64,000 nucleotides of DNA from Fulvia fulva (Eukaryota > Ascomycota > Dothideomycetes > Mycosphaerellales > Mycosphaerellaceae): the NCBI RefSeq assembly GCF_020509005.1, contig NC_063012.1, positions 9,858,001 to 9,922,000 of the forward strand, given 5' to 3'. Below, piece after piece: positions 20,834 to 30,787 of this stretch. The translations under genes and the position numbers were made by a program. How positions within the stretch are numbered: the first letter of the stretch is position 1; each line of letters begins with the position of its first letter. Below the pieces are notes generated by a model. It was not told the origin of the DNA, did not search any database, and saw only the letters and a list, made by a program, of their open reading frames with translations.

Positions 20834-21473
20834 TTTGAAGCGATGATAGGACGAGCGGCGTGCTTTCATGTGTATCTAGTTTGTTACTCCTTTAGGACTC
20901 AGAGGCGATCGTCTCTCAGCCATGATCACTTTCATATGTATTCTCGCTAAGACTCGTGTCTGACCTACTCACCCCCCCGTACCTGCTCTCTGTGCCGCAT
21001 TCGGAAGGCATCACGCCGAAGCCAAGCATTGCAAGGATCGCGGAACAAGCTTGATTCGACCTCTTCTCAGAAAACAACATCAAGCTGAAAACGACCATTC
21101 TGCACTGCCGCATCGTAGCTAGCGTTGGCCAAATAGATGCAGAGACTGCCGCCGAAGGGTTCAGCCGCACACTTGTTGCGAGCTCATTCGCGACAGTCAG
21201 CATTTGATCAGCAGCCAAGACAAGCCATTCCTGCAGGATCAGCAGCCACTTGCAGGAGCTTGATCGTTCAATGGCTTCGAAGCTACATCTATCTCGACCT
21301 GTGAGTCCAACATGCCCCCTTCGCTCCTTGTCCCGCGTCCAGCGACACAAGCATACATGTCGTCGTCGCACTTGGGGCCGTAGCCAGTGAAGTCTTCCGT
21401 AGATCGACCTCGGCTTGAGCTGGACTTCCACAAACGGCACCAAAGCCATTCGGATAAGGCGACAACAACAAAC
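20834..21473. other. Intergenic region, 640 bp
   Basis: Promoter and 5' UTR side of the LtrA-like gene. The frame of that gene is open back to an ATG at 21387, so the start could lie there. No other feature recognised. Confidence 0.5.
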
Positions 21474-23575
21474 ATGACAACCTCACCGGCAAATGGCGAT
21501 GTCGAGAAGCAGGACATCGCACTGGGTGCTAAGGTGGAGGATGAATCACATCATCACTTCCCCAATCCACTCCACGGCCATCATCTTCACGGACATGCTG
21601 GAGTACACATGCGAGAGCGACTTCGGCATTTCCTTCACCCCAACGGAAAGCGCGTCCACGTCGCTGCCTCGCCTGAAGAAGCAGTAAATCTCCGCCAACG
21701 ACTTGCGTCAATTCACAGCGATGACGAATTCGACATCTATGTCTCAGGCACGCCAGAGCATCTTGACGCGCTTCGAGAAGCTCAGAATCACCACGAAGAT
21801 GCTCGCGATAAGCTTCGTCAAGAGCATCCCGAGCTGTTTGATAGATTCGAAAAAGTGCACAGTGAGCTCGACGCACTCGCACTGGAGCTGGACCGTGTCA
21901 CATCGCATGGTGTGAGCCTCGATGCGCATTTCAGCAGATTTGGGTACAATGCGCACGTCAGGAGTTATGACGACGACAGTCCGGGCCAGTCTGGAGCCAA
22001 CACGCCGGGCTCTTCGCTATCAGGCAGCACGCAGTACGAGCGCGGGTTTGCTAGGCCGCTGAAGCTGTTTAAGCAGCCCACTCTCAGACAGTACTTTCAC
22101 AAAGGCATCCTCTGGCGCGCCTCAGGGTCGGAAGAAGTACAAAGTTTCGAGCTCTTCGTAGATCTGCTCTACGTCGGTATCCTACAAATCATCGGCGAAC
22201 ACGCCGCAGAACATCCGGACGGCCTCAACCTCTTGTACTTCGTAATCACCTTCACCCTGGCTTGGAAGATCTGGAATGACAACACTCTCCTCGTCAGCTG
22301 GTTCGAGGCAGATGACGTCTTGCAGCGAGTCTCAATCCTGTTCCTCATCGCCTGTCTCTTTGGATACACGACCAATACGACAGAAGCATTCATACATACA
22401 TATCCGACTTTGATTGGCTTCTACCTGGCCGCAAGATTCTTCATGGCATGCTACCTACTGATGGTCGCATACTTCATTAAGATGATTCGAGCTGTCGCAA
22501 TCTACCACGTTTTCATCACCTTGGTCGGCGGCGCGCTTTGGATAGGTTCATGCCACGTGGAATGGCCGGGACAATTGGCCCTCATCTGGGTCGCTCTGTT
22601 CGTTGATGTCGTGGGTCCCATCGGCGTCATCAGTGTCGGAATGCTGTTGAGCAGCGTGAGCAAAGGCGCAAAAGCTTGGTATGACAGAGTCTTCGAATTC
22701 ATTCCGGCGATCAACATTGAACATCGTGTGGAACGTACAAACGCTTTTGTGTCGCTTGTGTTCGGCTTTAGTGTGGTCGCCTTGCTTTACCAGAGTGCTC
22801 ATGATGGGATAGGTAAGTCACAATTCTCAATTGATTTGACAGCACTCTGCTTACAGGAAGGACTATAGATGCATACTTCGGCAAAGCCATCATGGGCTTG
22901 ATCCAGATCTTCTGCTTCAACTGGATGTACTTCGAGATCGACTCCTCGAACCTTATGATGCACGCCATCCGACGACACAAGCTGAGCTCCCTGGTCTGGA
23001 GCTTTGCGCACTTGCCCTTCATCCTCGCCTTTGTTCTAGGTGGAGGCGGACTGGCTAAGCTGGTCATTGCATATGACACGGAACACTCGCATCTAGACTG
23101 GTTGACAGAACGATACCGAGCAACAGCTGAAGAACAACATCTAGACCACATCTCCGAGGGTCTGAGATGGTACTACTGCGGCGGTTTCGGTATCGCGTTG
23201 TTGTGCATGGCTCTCATCTCCATTAGCCACGTCCACCGTGAGCACGAAGGGATCCGACTCCTCAAAAAGAAGCGCCTCCTGATCCGAATCATTGTCGCCA
23301 TCATCTTGATCTGCCTTCCTCTAGCAGATCACCTCAACTCTATCGAGTTGGTTGGCACCGTCACTGGACTCATCGTGTTCCTACTAGTGACTGAGTTGGG
23401 TGCGACAAGTGATGCGAAGGCTTCGCTGTGCGGACGAAGTAAGCCGTGTAGGTATACGGGGCGGTGCTCGAAGGGACAGTTGCTAGAGATGATGAAGAAT
23501 GGGAAAGAGATTGATCCTGCAGAGTTGGCGCCAAGGAATAAGGAGAAGTATGAGGGGCAGACGGTGCTTCCTTGA
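21474..23575 (+). CDS. Low temperature requirement A (LtrA)-like multi-pass membrane protein
   Basis: Exon 1 (21474-22812) and exon 2 (22857-23575) around a 44-nt intron (GTAAGT...TTACAG) give 685 residues. The cytosolic N-terminus is His-rich (HHHFPNPLHGHHLHGHAGVH, residues about 24-43) and helical (EHLDALREAQNHHEDARDKL). The LtrA domain follows the motif ASGSEEVQSFELFVDLLYVGI, close to the family hallmark that leads into TM1, and continues with LAWKIWNDNTLLVSWFEADD and several hydrophobic helices. After the splice come GKAIMGLIQIFCFNWMYFEID and more helices. The tail is Lys/Cys-rich. LtrA homologues were named from a Listeria cold-growth gene; transport function is unproven. The start at 21474 has a good context (AAACATGAC), with 21387 as alternative. 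Confidence 0.85.
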
Positions 23576-23931
23576 GTACTCTAACTCCCAGTCTATAAGC
23601 TTCAGCTAGTCATCAGGACCTGACGAAGCACCTACTGACCGACTTGCTGTAGTCATCAGCTACTTCCTTGCTTCTGCCCGATCGGTCACTATAGCCAGTG
23701 TCCAGTGAGTCCCAGTCCATACGGTCTTGATTGGAAGCTGATTTCGACATATTAACTGTTGGTGAATGAAATAGCAACCTGGTCTGCATGTGATCCATAA
23801 AAGTAAGAAAAACCCCCCACCTTCCTCGCACCACGCATCATTCCCCAACACAATTTCAACCCAAGAGTCTGTCACCTCATCAATCTCGACTTCGACCGCC
23901 TGCTGCAGACAACCACTTAGAGCTCGAGATC
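23576..23931. other. Intergenic region / promoter of F-box-like paralog 5
   Basis: About 355 bp. It contains a C-run (23812-23819) and pyrimidine-rich sequence just before the start codon of the next gene, typical of a fungal promoter. Nothing else seen. Confidence 0.45.
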
Positions 23932-24798
23932 ATGGCTTCCGCACAGCATGTGTTCGACATTCCCAAACTACTCGAGATCATCATCTGTCAAGTAGACGCT
24001 CCACAGGTACGTATGTCTCAAATTTCCCATCGCTTTATGAACCACTTGCGCTGACTTAACAACTAGATCCACGATCTCAAACTCGTCAATCGCAGCTGGC
24101 GCGACATGATCTCCACCTCCAAAGCTGTCCGCCGCGCCCAAGTCGTCAATAGCTACCACAACCGATACTGGAAGCCAAGCAAAGAGCCCGATAAGATGAC
24201 CCGACACGAGTTAATGGAGGAGTTTGTTCAAGCGATGTGCCACGCTCGTAACATCGTGGCGACTTATAGCTGGGCTGATTGGGTTCGAGTCAACCCTGCG
24301 CTGCCCAGAGTCCACTGCACGAAAGTCGGTAAAGACGTTGAGCTGACTATTCGGTTGCCGACGCCCGCCCAAGTCAGGAGTCTGCAGAGCATGAACGAAT
24401 TCGTGACTCATCCTCCGTGTATGCATGTGACACTCGTCGGGCAGTGCTGGGAAGAGGGCCAGTGGCTGGTAGTCACCATGCCCCCCGTCTGCTGCTCTGT
24501 ATGGAGACCTGAGGGTGTCAGAATTCGCGATCTATTGGAGATACGAGACCAGGTCGAGCAAGTGCAGGGTGGGCAGCCACGGGGTAACGAAGAGATCGTG
24601 GCTACTCTCATGATTTACACGCACGGCTCTAAGCCTCGGGACGTTGAGGAAGAGAGGGTTCGCAAGATGTACTATGAGAGTCCTCTTCCCCGCTACAGGA
24701 AGGTGACGCATGGTCTTGATGGCAAGGGAGTTGCGGCGTGGCGGAAGGATGAGGGGATGTATTGGGATCCTGGGATGGAGGCAGTTGTGAGTGAATGA
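23932..24798 (+). CDS. F-box-like paralog 5 (plus-strand array)
   Basis: Exon 1 (23932-24006) encodes MASAQHVFDIPKLLEIII and ends at the family's Gln. A 60-nt intron (24007-24066, GTACGT...AACTAG) leads to IHDLKLVNRSWRDMISTSKA. The product has 268 residues. Conserved blocks: DWVRVNPALPRVH, FVTHPPCMHV, GVRIRDLLEIRDQVEQV, SPLPRYRKVTHG and the closing MYWDPGM. The F-box-like part is residues 7-50; the rest is a family-specific substrate or unknown domain of about 200 residues without leucine-rich or WD repeats. Likely an SCF adaptor or a derived paralog. It is first in a same-strand array with paralogs 6 and 7, about 220 bp apart each. Confidence 0.82.
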
Positions 24799-25015
24799 GA
24801 TCTGGCGCTTTGGCTCGATGTCAGTGAGTGCAACAAGACTCTAGATGTCAATGTGAGTGAATGAAACAGCACTCAGGTGCGCTTTCGATGCCAAGTCCAC
24901 GTGTGACTATCCACCTCGCTTTCATCCACGTTCTCCATACAACAACTCACCTCATACCACCACCACCAATTTCATACCACATCCCACCATGCTCTACCAG
25001 GTACAGCTCGACGAG

Positions 25016-25900
25016 ATGCCAGCCGCCCGGACAGTCTTCGACATCGCCGAGCTTCTAGAGATCATCATTTGCCAGGTGGTACGCAACTAACCCTTGATAT
25101 GTCACTCTCGAGTATAGCTAACACGTTTCTAGGACGCGCACCAGATCCGCGAGCTCAAACTCGTCAACAAGAGCTGGCGCGATGCCATCATCTCTTCTAA
25201 AGCCATTGGTCGTGCACCTCTGGTCGACAGCTATGAAGCTGTTGACGTCTCCGACGAAGACCTCGAGCGCATGAAAGATGATATTCCTGCCATCTGGACA
25301 CACGACACCCTACTCAATGTGCACTACTCTACCCCTGCATATGATTGGTTCGAGTGGATCCGGATCAACCCTGGTCTGACCAAGGTCTACGCCTGGAAAT
25401 GGCATTGGAGATCTCTCGATGACTCAGCCGCCTTCAAGCTCACGATTCGCCTGCCATCAACAATGGAATCGAGTACTCTTGATTGCCTTGAGGAATATCT
25501 CACTGATCCGCCATGCATGACAGTTGCTGTGGCTGCATTCGGCTGGCAAGACAGTACATGGGCAGTTCCAAGTTGCTCAAGTACCTGTTGGGTATACAGC
25601 GAGACAGGCCTGAAGGTAAAAGATGTACTCGCTGTACGAGATCAAGTCGACGCCACGCGCGGGCTAGCTGGGCAAAAAACCATTGACATGGAGGTCATGG
25701 CTACCTTGCGCATTGTAAGCGACGAGATCGGGCCTCGAGACGCTATAGACCGGATGTTACTTGCGTCCTACTTTGAAGGGCCACTTCCTCGATACAGGAA
25801 GGCAACGCATCAGCTCGATGAAGCAGGAGTTGCGGCATACAACAAGGACAAGGAGATGCAATGGGAGCCAGACATGGACACGGATGGAAGCACTGAGTGA
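25016..25900 (+). CDS. F-box-like paralog 6, shifted intron
   Basis: Exon 1 (25016-25078) encodes MPAARTVFDIAELLEIIICQV. The 54-nt intron (25079-25132; GTACGC...TTCTAG, with a GCTAAC branch site) lies four codons earlier than in the sisters, because exon 2 begins DAHQIRELKLVNKSWRDAII. The product has 276 residues; an ATG at 24989 would add nine. Family blocks: EWIRINPGLTKVY, YLTDPPCMTV, GLKVKDVLAVRDQV, GPLPRYRKATHQ, MQWEPDM. Every block is intact, so a working protein is expected. Confidence 0.82.
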
Positions 25901-26132
25901 ATGAGATCAGCTGAGGATCACGAGGTAGCGGTGAACATGCTAAGGTGGCCGCGTACTTCCGCTTAGCGCGAGTGCAAATCGAATTTGTTTTTTGCATGTG
26001 ACAGCAAACTCAATCTCGCTTCTGATCGCTTTTTTCCAACGCGCCTCACCTTCGTCACAACACCACATCTCCAGACCACATTGGTCTCGTAATAATGCCC
26101 TCTTGGAATCCACACGCCAATAGTCAAACACC

Positions 26133-27208
26133 ATGCCTGCCGCACAGCAAGTCTTCGACATTGCCGAGCTACTCGAGATCATCATCTGCCAAGTGGACGC
26201 GCACCAGGTATGTGATAGTGGCCAGAGTCATACTGGCACCTCGTGCAGAGAAACATCTTGAGCGAATACTATAATGAACCTACTGCTTTGCACGCCGAGG
26301 ATGCGCTGGCTTCATGTCAGATACGGGAGCTCAAGCTCGTCAACAGAAGCTGGCGCGATGCTATCTCGACTTCATGGGCTATCCGCCGCGCTCGAGTCGT
26401 CGAAGGAGGCTCGAACCTTTCTTTAGAGATCACTGAGGATGAAGATATTGCGGAAATGGTGAGGAAGGCGCTGTGTAACTCCAGATTCACCAACGCTATC
26501 TACGACGCGGAGGATTGGATTCGAGTGAATCCATCTTTGAAGAAGGTTCATACCGTCAAAGTTACCGAGACCACCGGGCACTATGCAGACGAAAATGACG
26601 ACTACTTCGAGTTGACGCTCCGGCTGCCCTCGCTTGTCGAAGTTGGATCGCTGTCTCTGGACGAGTTTGTCACCGACCCGCCTTGCCAGGAGATCACAAT
26701 GAGTCGAATGTATTGGGACCAGACTGAGGACTGGTGGTTGATGCCGTTCGATCGGGTGGTCTACTCGGTATCGCAGGTCGCTGGAGTAAAGATCAGGTAA
26801 GCACAGACAAGGCAAGCAAGTCAATCTGTCACAGGTGCCCATAAACGCCGATTACAGCTGGGTCGCCAGCTGATGCCGCCGAGACATTGTTAGTCGAATG
26901 CGGAGCATCGCTAACTCTTTCGTCGGGCTAGGGATATATTGACTGTACGAGATCAACTCGATGGACAAGAAATGGACGACGTCCTTGAGGGTGAAGAGAT
27001 CGTGGCCAGCCTTCTGATAGACACAAAACATCCCAGGCCACAGTCGGTTGAGGACATGAGGGTCTGCATCTCCTACTCGGATGGTCCACTTCCCCGCTAC
27101 AGGAAGGCATCGCACCGGCTCGGATCAGGTGGAGTGAAGGCGTATCTCCAGGATCAAGCACTGGAATGGCATCCAAACATGGACGTCAAGCCAAGCGAGG
27201 ACGTCTGA
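26133..27208 (+). CDS. F-box-like paralog 7 with an extra intron
   Basis: Three exons: 26133-26207, 26321-26796 and 26932-27208, 275 residues. Intron 1 (113 nt, GTATGT...GTCAG) sits at the standard family position after HQ. Intron 2 (135 nt; GTAAGC...GGCTAG, with CTAAC) interrupts the GVKIR/DILTVRDQL block, where all sisters are continuous. Product blocks: MPAAQQVFDIAELLEIII, IRELKLVNRSWRDAI, DWIRVNPSLKKVH, FVTDPPCQEI, DGPLPRYRKASHR and ALEWHPNM. Intron 2 cannot be read through: the unspliced frame stops shortly after 26800. Last member of the plus-strand array. Confidence 0.82.
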
Positions 27209-27568
27209 CTGGTACGCGCCGCGACTGCGTCCCGGAAGAGTGATCAAATCCAGAAGAGTTGGTGATTTCTACCACTTCGATTGGTAGCAACGTCGATGGA
27301 TCTGCTTGGCTGGTGCGGGAGTTCCTCGGGACGTTGATAGCATGGGTTTAGGCAGCGAACATCTCAATGTAGAGCTGTCCGCTTGAAGTCTGACGATACA
27401 CATTTCGATCATGTTATCGCGTCCAGTAAGTTTCCTTTTTTGTGCCGGTATGGAGACCACGCCCTACTGTTCTGTTACTCATCCCGCTCATCGGTTGTGT
27501 GGAAAGTCAACGGCCGTCTCAGGCCGGACCCATGGTGTCAGACCTCATCATTCATCAATCATAATCTA
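27209..27568. other. Intergenic region (convergent 3' ends)
   Basis: Lies between the 3' ends of paralog 7 (+) and the acidic hypothetical gene (-). It should hold both transcription end regions. Nothing else recognised. Confidence 0.45.
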
Positions 27569-28396
27569 TCAAGCCGCCTCATCAGCAGCTGGGGTATCCA
27601 TAATCGCATCCGTCTCCTCCGTGACAAGAACTCCATCCAAGCTCCCCATATGCTCGTCGAACGCCTTCAGCAATGCATCAATGTCGCCCTTCCGTATCTT
27701 GTCCTTGCCCGCGCCCTCTTTCCTCGCTTCTCGTCCCGATATGGTGAGCATCATTCCTTTGTCTGCACTCTTCCCGTCATGTCCACCCCAGCTTGGCGCG
27801 GCTGTGAGCTTCGTTTGCACAGCTTGCCAGTCTGGCGACAACGATGTCGCTGAGACGAGCTCCGTACCATCTGCTGCAAGGTCTAGGATCACGAAGCGCT
27901 GCTCCACTCTGCTCTCGTGCTTCGACTCCTGCAGCGTTTCCAGAGCAGCCGATGTCAAGATGTCAGGATCATCGTCGGCGAAGACGTAGTGGACATTCGG
28001 GTGATGGTGCTCGCCGGTGTCATCTTCGACTAAGGTGAAGAATGGACGGAAGTCGGATGGTGGTAACAGTGGTGCGTCTTGGTCTGGCTCGGGATATAGT
28101 AGGCCCCCGCTGTCTCCGTCCTCGTCCTCGTCCTCGTCCTCGTCGTCCTGCTCATCTTCTGCAGGCGGCAGAGCTCCATGCATGTCATCATCGTCGATCG
28201 TAGCGTCTACACGTGAGGCTGTGTGAGCTATATCCCGTCAGTACTATGCTACACGATCTTGCTTCCACATACCGTCTCCATCGTTAGCCTTGATCGCGTG
28301 AGCTACCGCATCGTCCTTGTCATGCTCCTCACCGCCAACACCGCGTGGTGCTTCCTCCGGCTTCTCCACACGGTCATCTTCTCCTGTTCCTGACAT
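27569..28396 (-). CDS. Hypothetical acidic protein, 260 residues
   Basis: Exon 1 (28396-28273) and exon 2 (28227-27569) around a 45-nt intron (28228-28272; GTATGT...GATATAG) that joins NDGD to AHTASRVDATI. The N-terminal third is very acidic and disordered (DEQDDEDEDEDEDGD). A globular core follows: FRPFFTLVEDDTGEHHHPNV, VHYVFADDDPDILT, VEQRFVILDLAADGTELVSA. A helical end includes KIRKGDIDALLKAFDEHM. The PFFTLVED/HYVFADDD pattern looks like a conserved fungal domain, but I cannot name it. The clean in-frame splice and periodic core argue that the gene is real. The acidic repeat produces a serine-rich false frame on the other strand. Confidence 0.7.
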
Positions 28397-28724
28397 GCTC
28401 CATATCTACTGGCGATGGTCGGATATGGCGGAGTAGTTCTCGTTGATCAACAAGAGCTCAACAAGGTGGAGCTCCAATCCGGCTAGCGCCGGCCCGCCTA
28501 GAACCCATCGCGGCCAAGACGTCTGTGCGTCCCACGATAGCGCGACTTCACGTCCTCCGTCAGCTTCTCGCCTCTCTTTCTTCGCCGGACATAGTGGAGC
28601 TATTGGCGATCACGTCTTGAGCTGTTTCATCCTTCTCCTTCGGTGTTGTAGGTCTTTTCGCACGACATGGAGTGGTAGTACTGATCGTTCTTTCCGTCCT
28701 TTCTTCCTCCATCCTGCCCACAGA
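28397..28724. promoter_or_regulatory. Divergent promoter between the acidic hypothetical gene and the MFS transporter
   Basis: 328 bp separate the two start codons. The right part is pyrimidine-rich just before the transporter's start (TTTCCGTCCTTTCTTCCTCC), a common fungal core-promoter feature. Regulatory sites cannot be named. Confidence 0.5.
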
Positions 28725-30519
28725 ATGCCTCAAGAGGAGCTTCAAAATGGCAACGCTACGGAGACTTCACCATTGCTATACAACGTCCAGCCCACAGACA
28801 GTTTAGCACCAGAAGGTCCGCTCCCAGCATCTCATCATGTCAATGGCAATGGCACATTCCACAAAGATCTGGCCGCCGCCGAGGACGATGACACTCTTGA
28901 ACGCCAAGAGACCAACACTTCTATCAATCGACAGAAGCAGTACGAAGGCCTTCCCGATGTCAAGAAGCGTATGAAGTACATCTTCCCGGCCGTGGTAGTC
29001 GGTGTCTTCCTTTCCGCGGCCGACCAAACCATTATCGTCAGCAGCTATGGAAGCATTGGTTCGGAGCTCAATGCGTTGAGCATGACTTCCTGGATTGCTA
29101 CCGCATACTTTCTGACCTTGACTTCGTTTCAGCCATTGTATGGGAAGTTGTCTGACATCTTCGGGAGGAAGGCGTGTCTGCTGTTTGGGTACACGGTCTT
29201 TGGCCTAGGATGTCTTGGGTGTGGTCTTGCGCAGGATATCAATCAGCTCATTGCGGCGAGGGCCTTTGCCGGAATTGGAGGAGGTGCCATGACGACTGTT
29301 GTGAGTATTCTGTTGAGCGATGTTTGTACCTTAAGGGAGAGAGGGCAGTGGCAGGGATATGTAAACATTGTGTTTGCTGCTGGTTCTAGTGCTGGCGCGC
29401 CGATTGGAGGTAAGTCAAGTCTCGTCACCAATTGCAACTCTTTTCTGACTGGCGATAGGCATCGCCGTAGACTACATCGGCTGGCGATGGGCATTTCTAA
29501 TTCAAGTACCCCTCTGTGTGATAGCATTCCTGGCGGTCACCTTTGCACTCCACTTGCCGCAGCGTGAGCAAGCAGACTGGAGAAAGAGTCTACGACGGAT
29601 CGATTTTCCCGGTGCTATCATCTTGCTCAGCGCTGTGTCAACTTTCTGCCTAGCACTGGACCGCGGCAGTAATGTCAGCTGGACTGCACCGGTCGCCTAC
29701 ATTCCGCTGGCAACCTCGATACCACTATTTATCATCTTCGTTTTAGTCGAGATGAACCTCGCAGTCGAGCCGTTCGGACCAGGCCACATCATATTTGACC
29801 GCACGATGATCGCTACCTACCTTTGCAACTTCTTCTCCATGGCTGGATGGTTGGCAGCGATCTTCTACATTCCACTTTACTTCCAGGTCGTGGATCATGT
29901 CACAGCCACTGGAGCCGGCCTTCGACTGATCCCAGGTGTGATTTTCGGCGTGCTTGGAAGTCTTCATGCAGGTTACTACATGCGACGAACCGGAAAATAC
30001 TACTGGCTTACTGTCATCGTATATGCAGGCTTAGCCTTGGGGACTTTCACAATATTCCTGATGAGTGGCATTCTTTTGAATAGCACTATTGGCATCGTCC
30101 TCGGAATGTGCCTAGCTGGCTTCAGCAATGGGAACGGCATCACAACAACTTTGATAGGAATCATCGCGAACGCTTCTCATGAAGATCAAGCTGTAGCTAC
30201 AGCTTGTAGCTATCTGTTCCGATCTCTTGGAAGCGTCTTCGGCGTTTCCATCTCCGCGACTGTAGCGAACCAGGCTTTGCGCAAGAGTCTTGCGAGTGAA
30301 CTGCCACAACTAGGACTGCCGGAGGGCGAGGCATTGGATATTGCGGAGAAGGTAAGACAGAGTCTCGCATATTTGAGACAGCTCGATCCGAAGGTTAGGC
30401 ACGTTGTCGAGAATTGTTTCGCGAAAAGCACAAATGCGGCCTTCGGATTGCAAGTTGCGCTTGTACTGGGGGCAGCTATTAGTGCTTGGTTCATCAGGGA
30501 CACGAGGCTAAGCAAGTAA
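28725..30519 (+). CDS. MFS transporter, DHA2 type (vacuolar basic amino acid / Fnx1-like)
   Basis: Exon 1 (28725-29409) and exon 2 (29459-30519) around a 49-nt intron (GTAAGT...GATAG) give 581 residues. A soluble, acidic N-terminus of about 80 residues precedes TM1. Family motifs: LSAADQTIIVSSYGSIGSEL (TM1, DHA2-type acidic residue), WIATAYFLTLTSFQPLYGKL followed by SDIFGRKACLLFG (MFS motif A), and GSSAGAPIGG followed by IAVDYIGWRWAFLIQ (the TM5 motif C region). The intron falls inside this last stretch. About 12-14 membrane helices are visible. Yeast Vba and S. pombe Fnx1 proteins of this type move basic amino acids into the vacuole; drug export by close relatives is also known, so the substrate is uncertain. 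Confidence 0.88.
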
Positions 30520-30787
30520 GAGGTGGCCGGGCAGACTTGTACGATGATCGAGTGTGGTAAGTGCAGTATTAAACATTCGCTGCAGTTCTTGTTTGCTGAT
30601 CATGCTATGCTAAGGCGCCAGTACCCCACGAAAACACGCAAAACGTCAATGTAATATCCGCCGACACACTTCTCCAGTGCCAATATCATGCATTAGTGCC
30701 TTGTCGGCACCATCCTTTCCTCATGGCTGGCTCTTGCTCGACTTATAGATGAGCCTCGCTCCGATCCTTTCGTTCCAAGTCTCCCAT

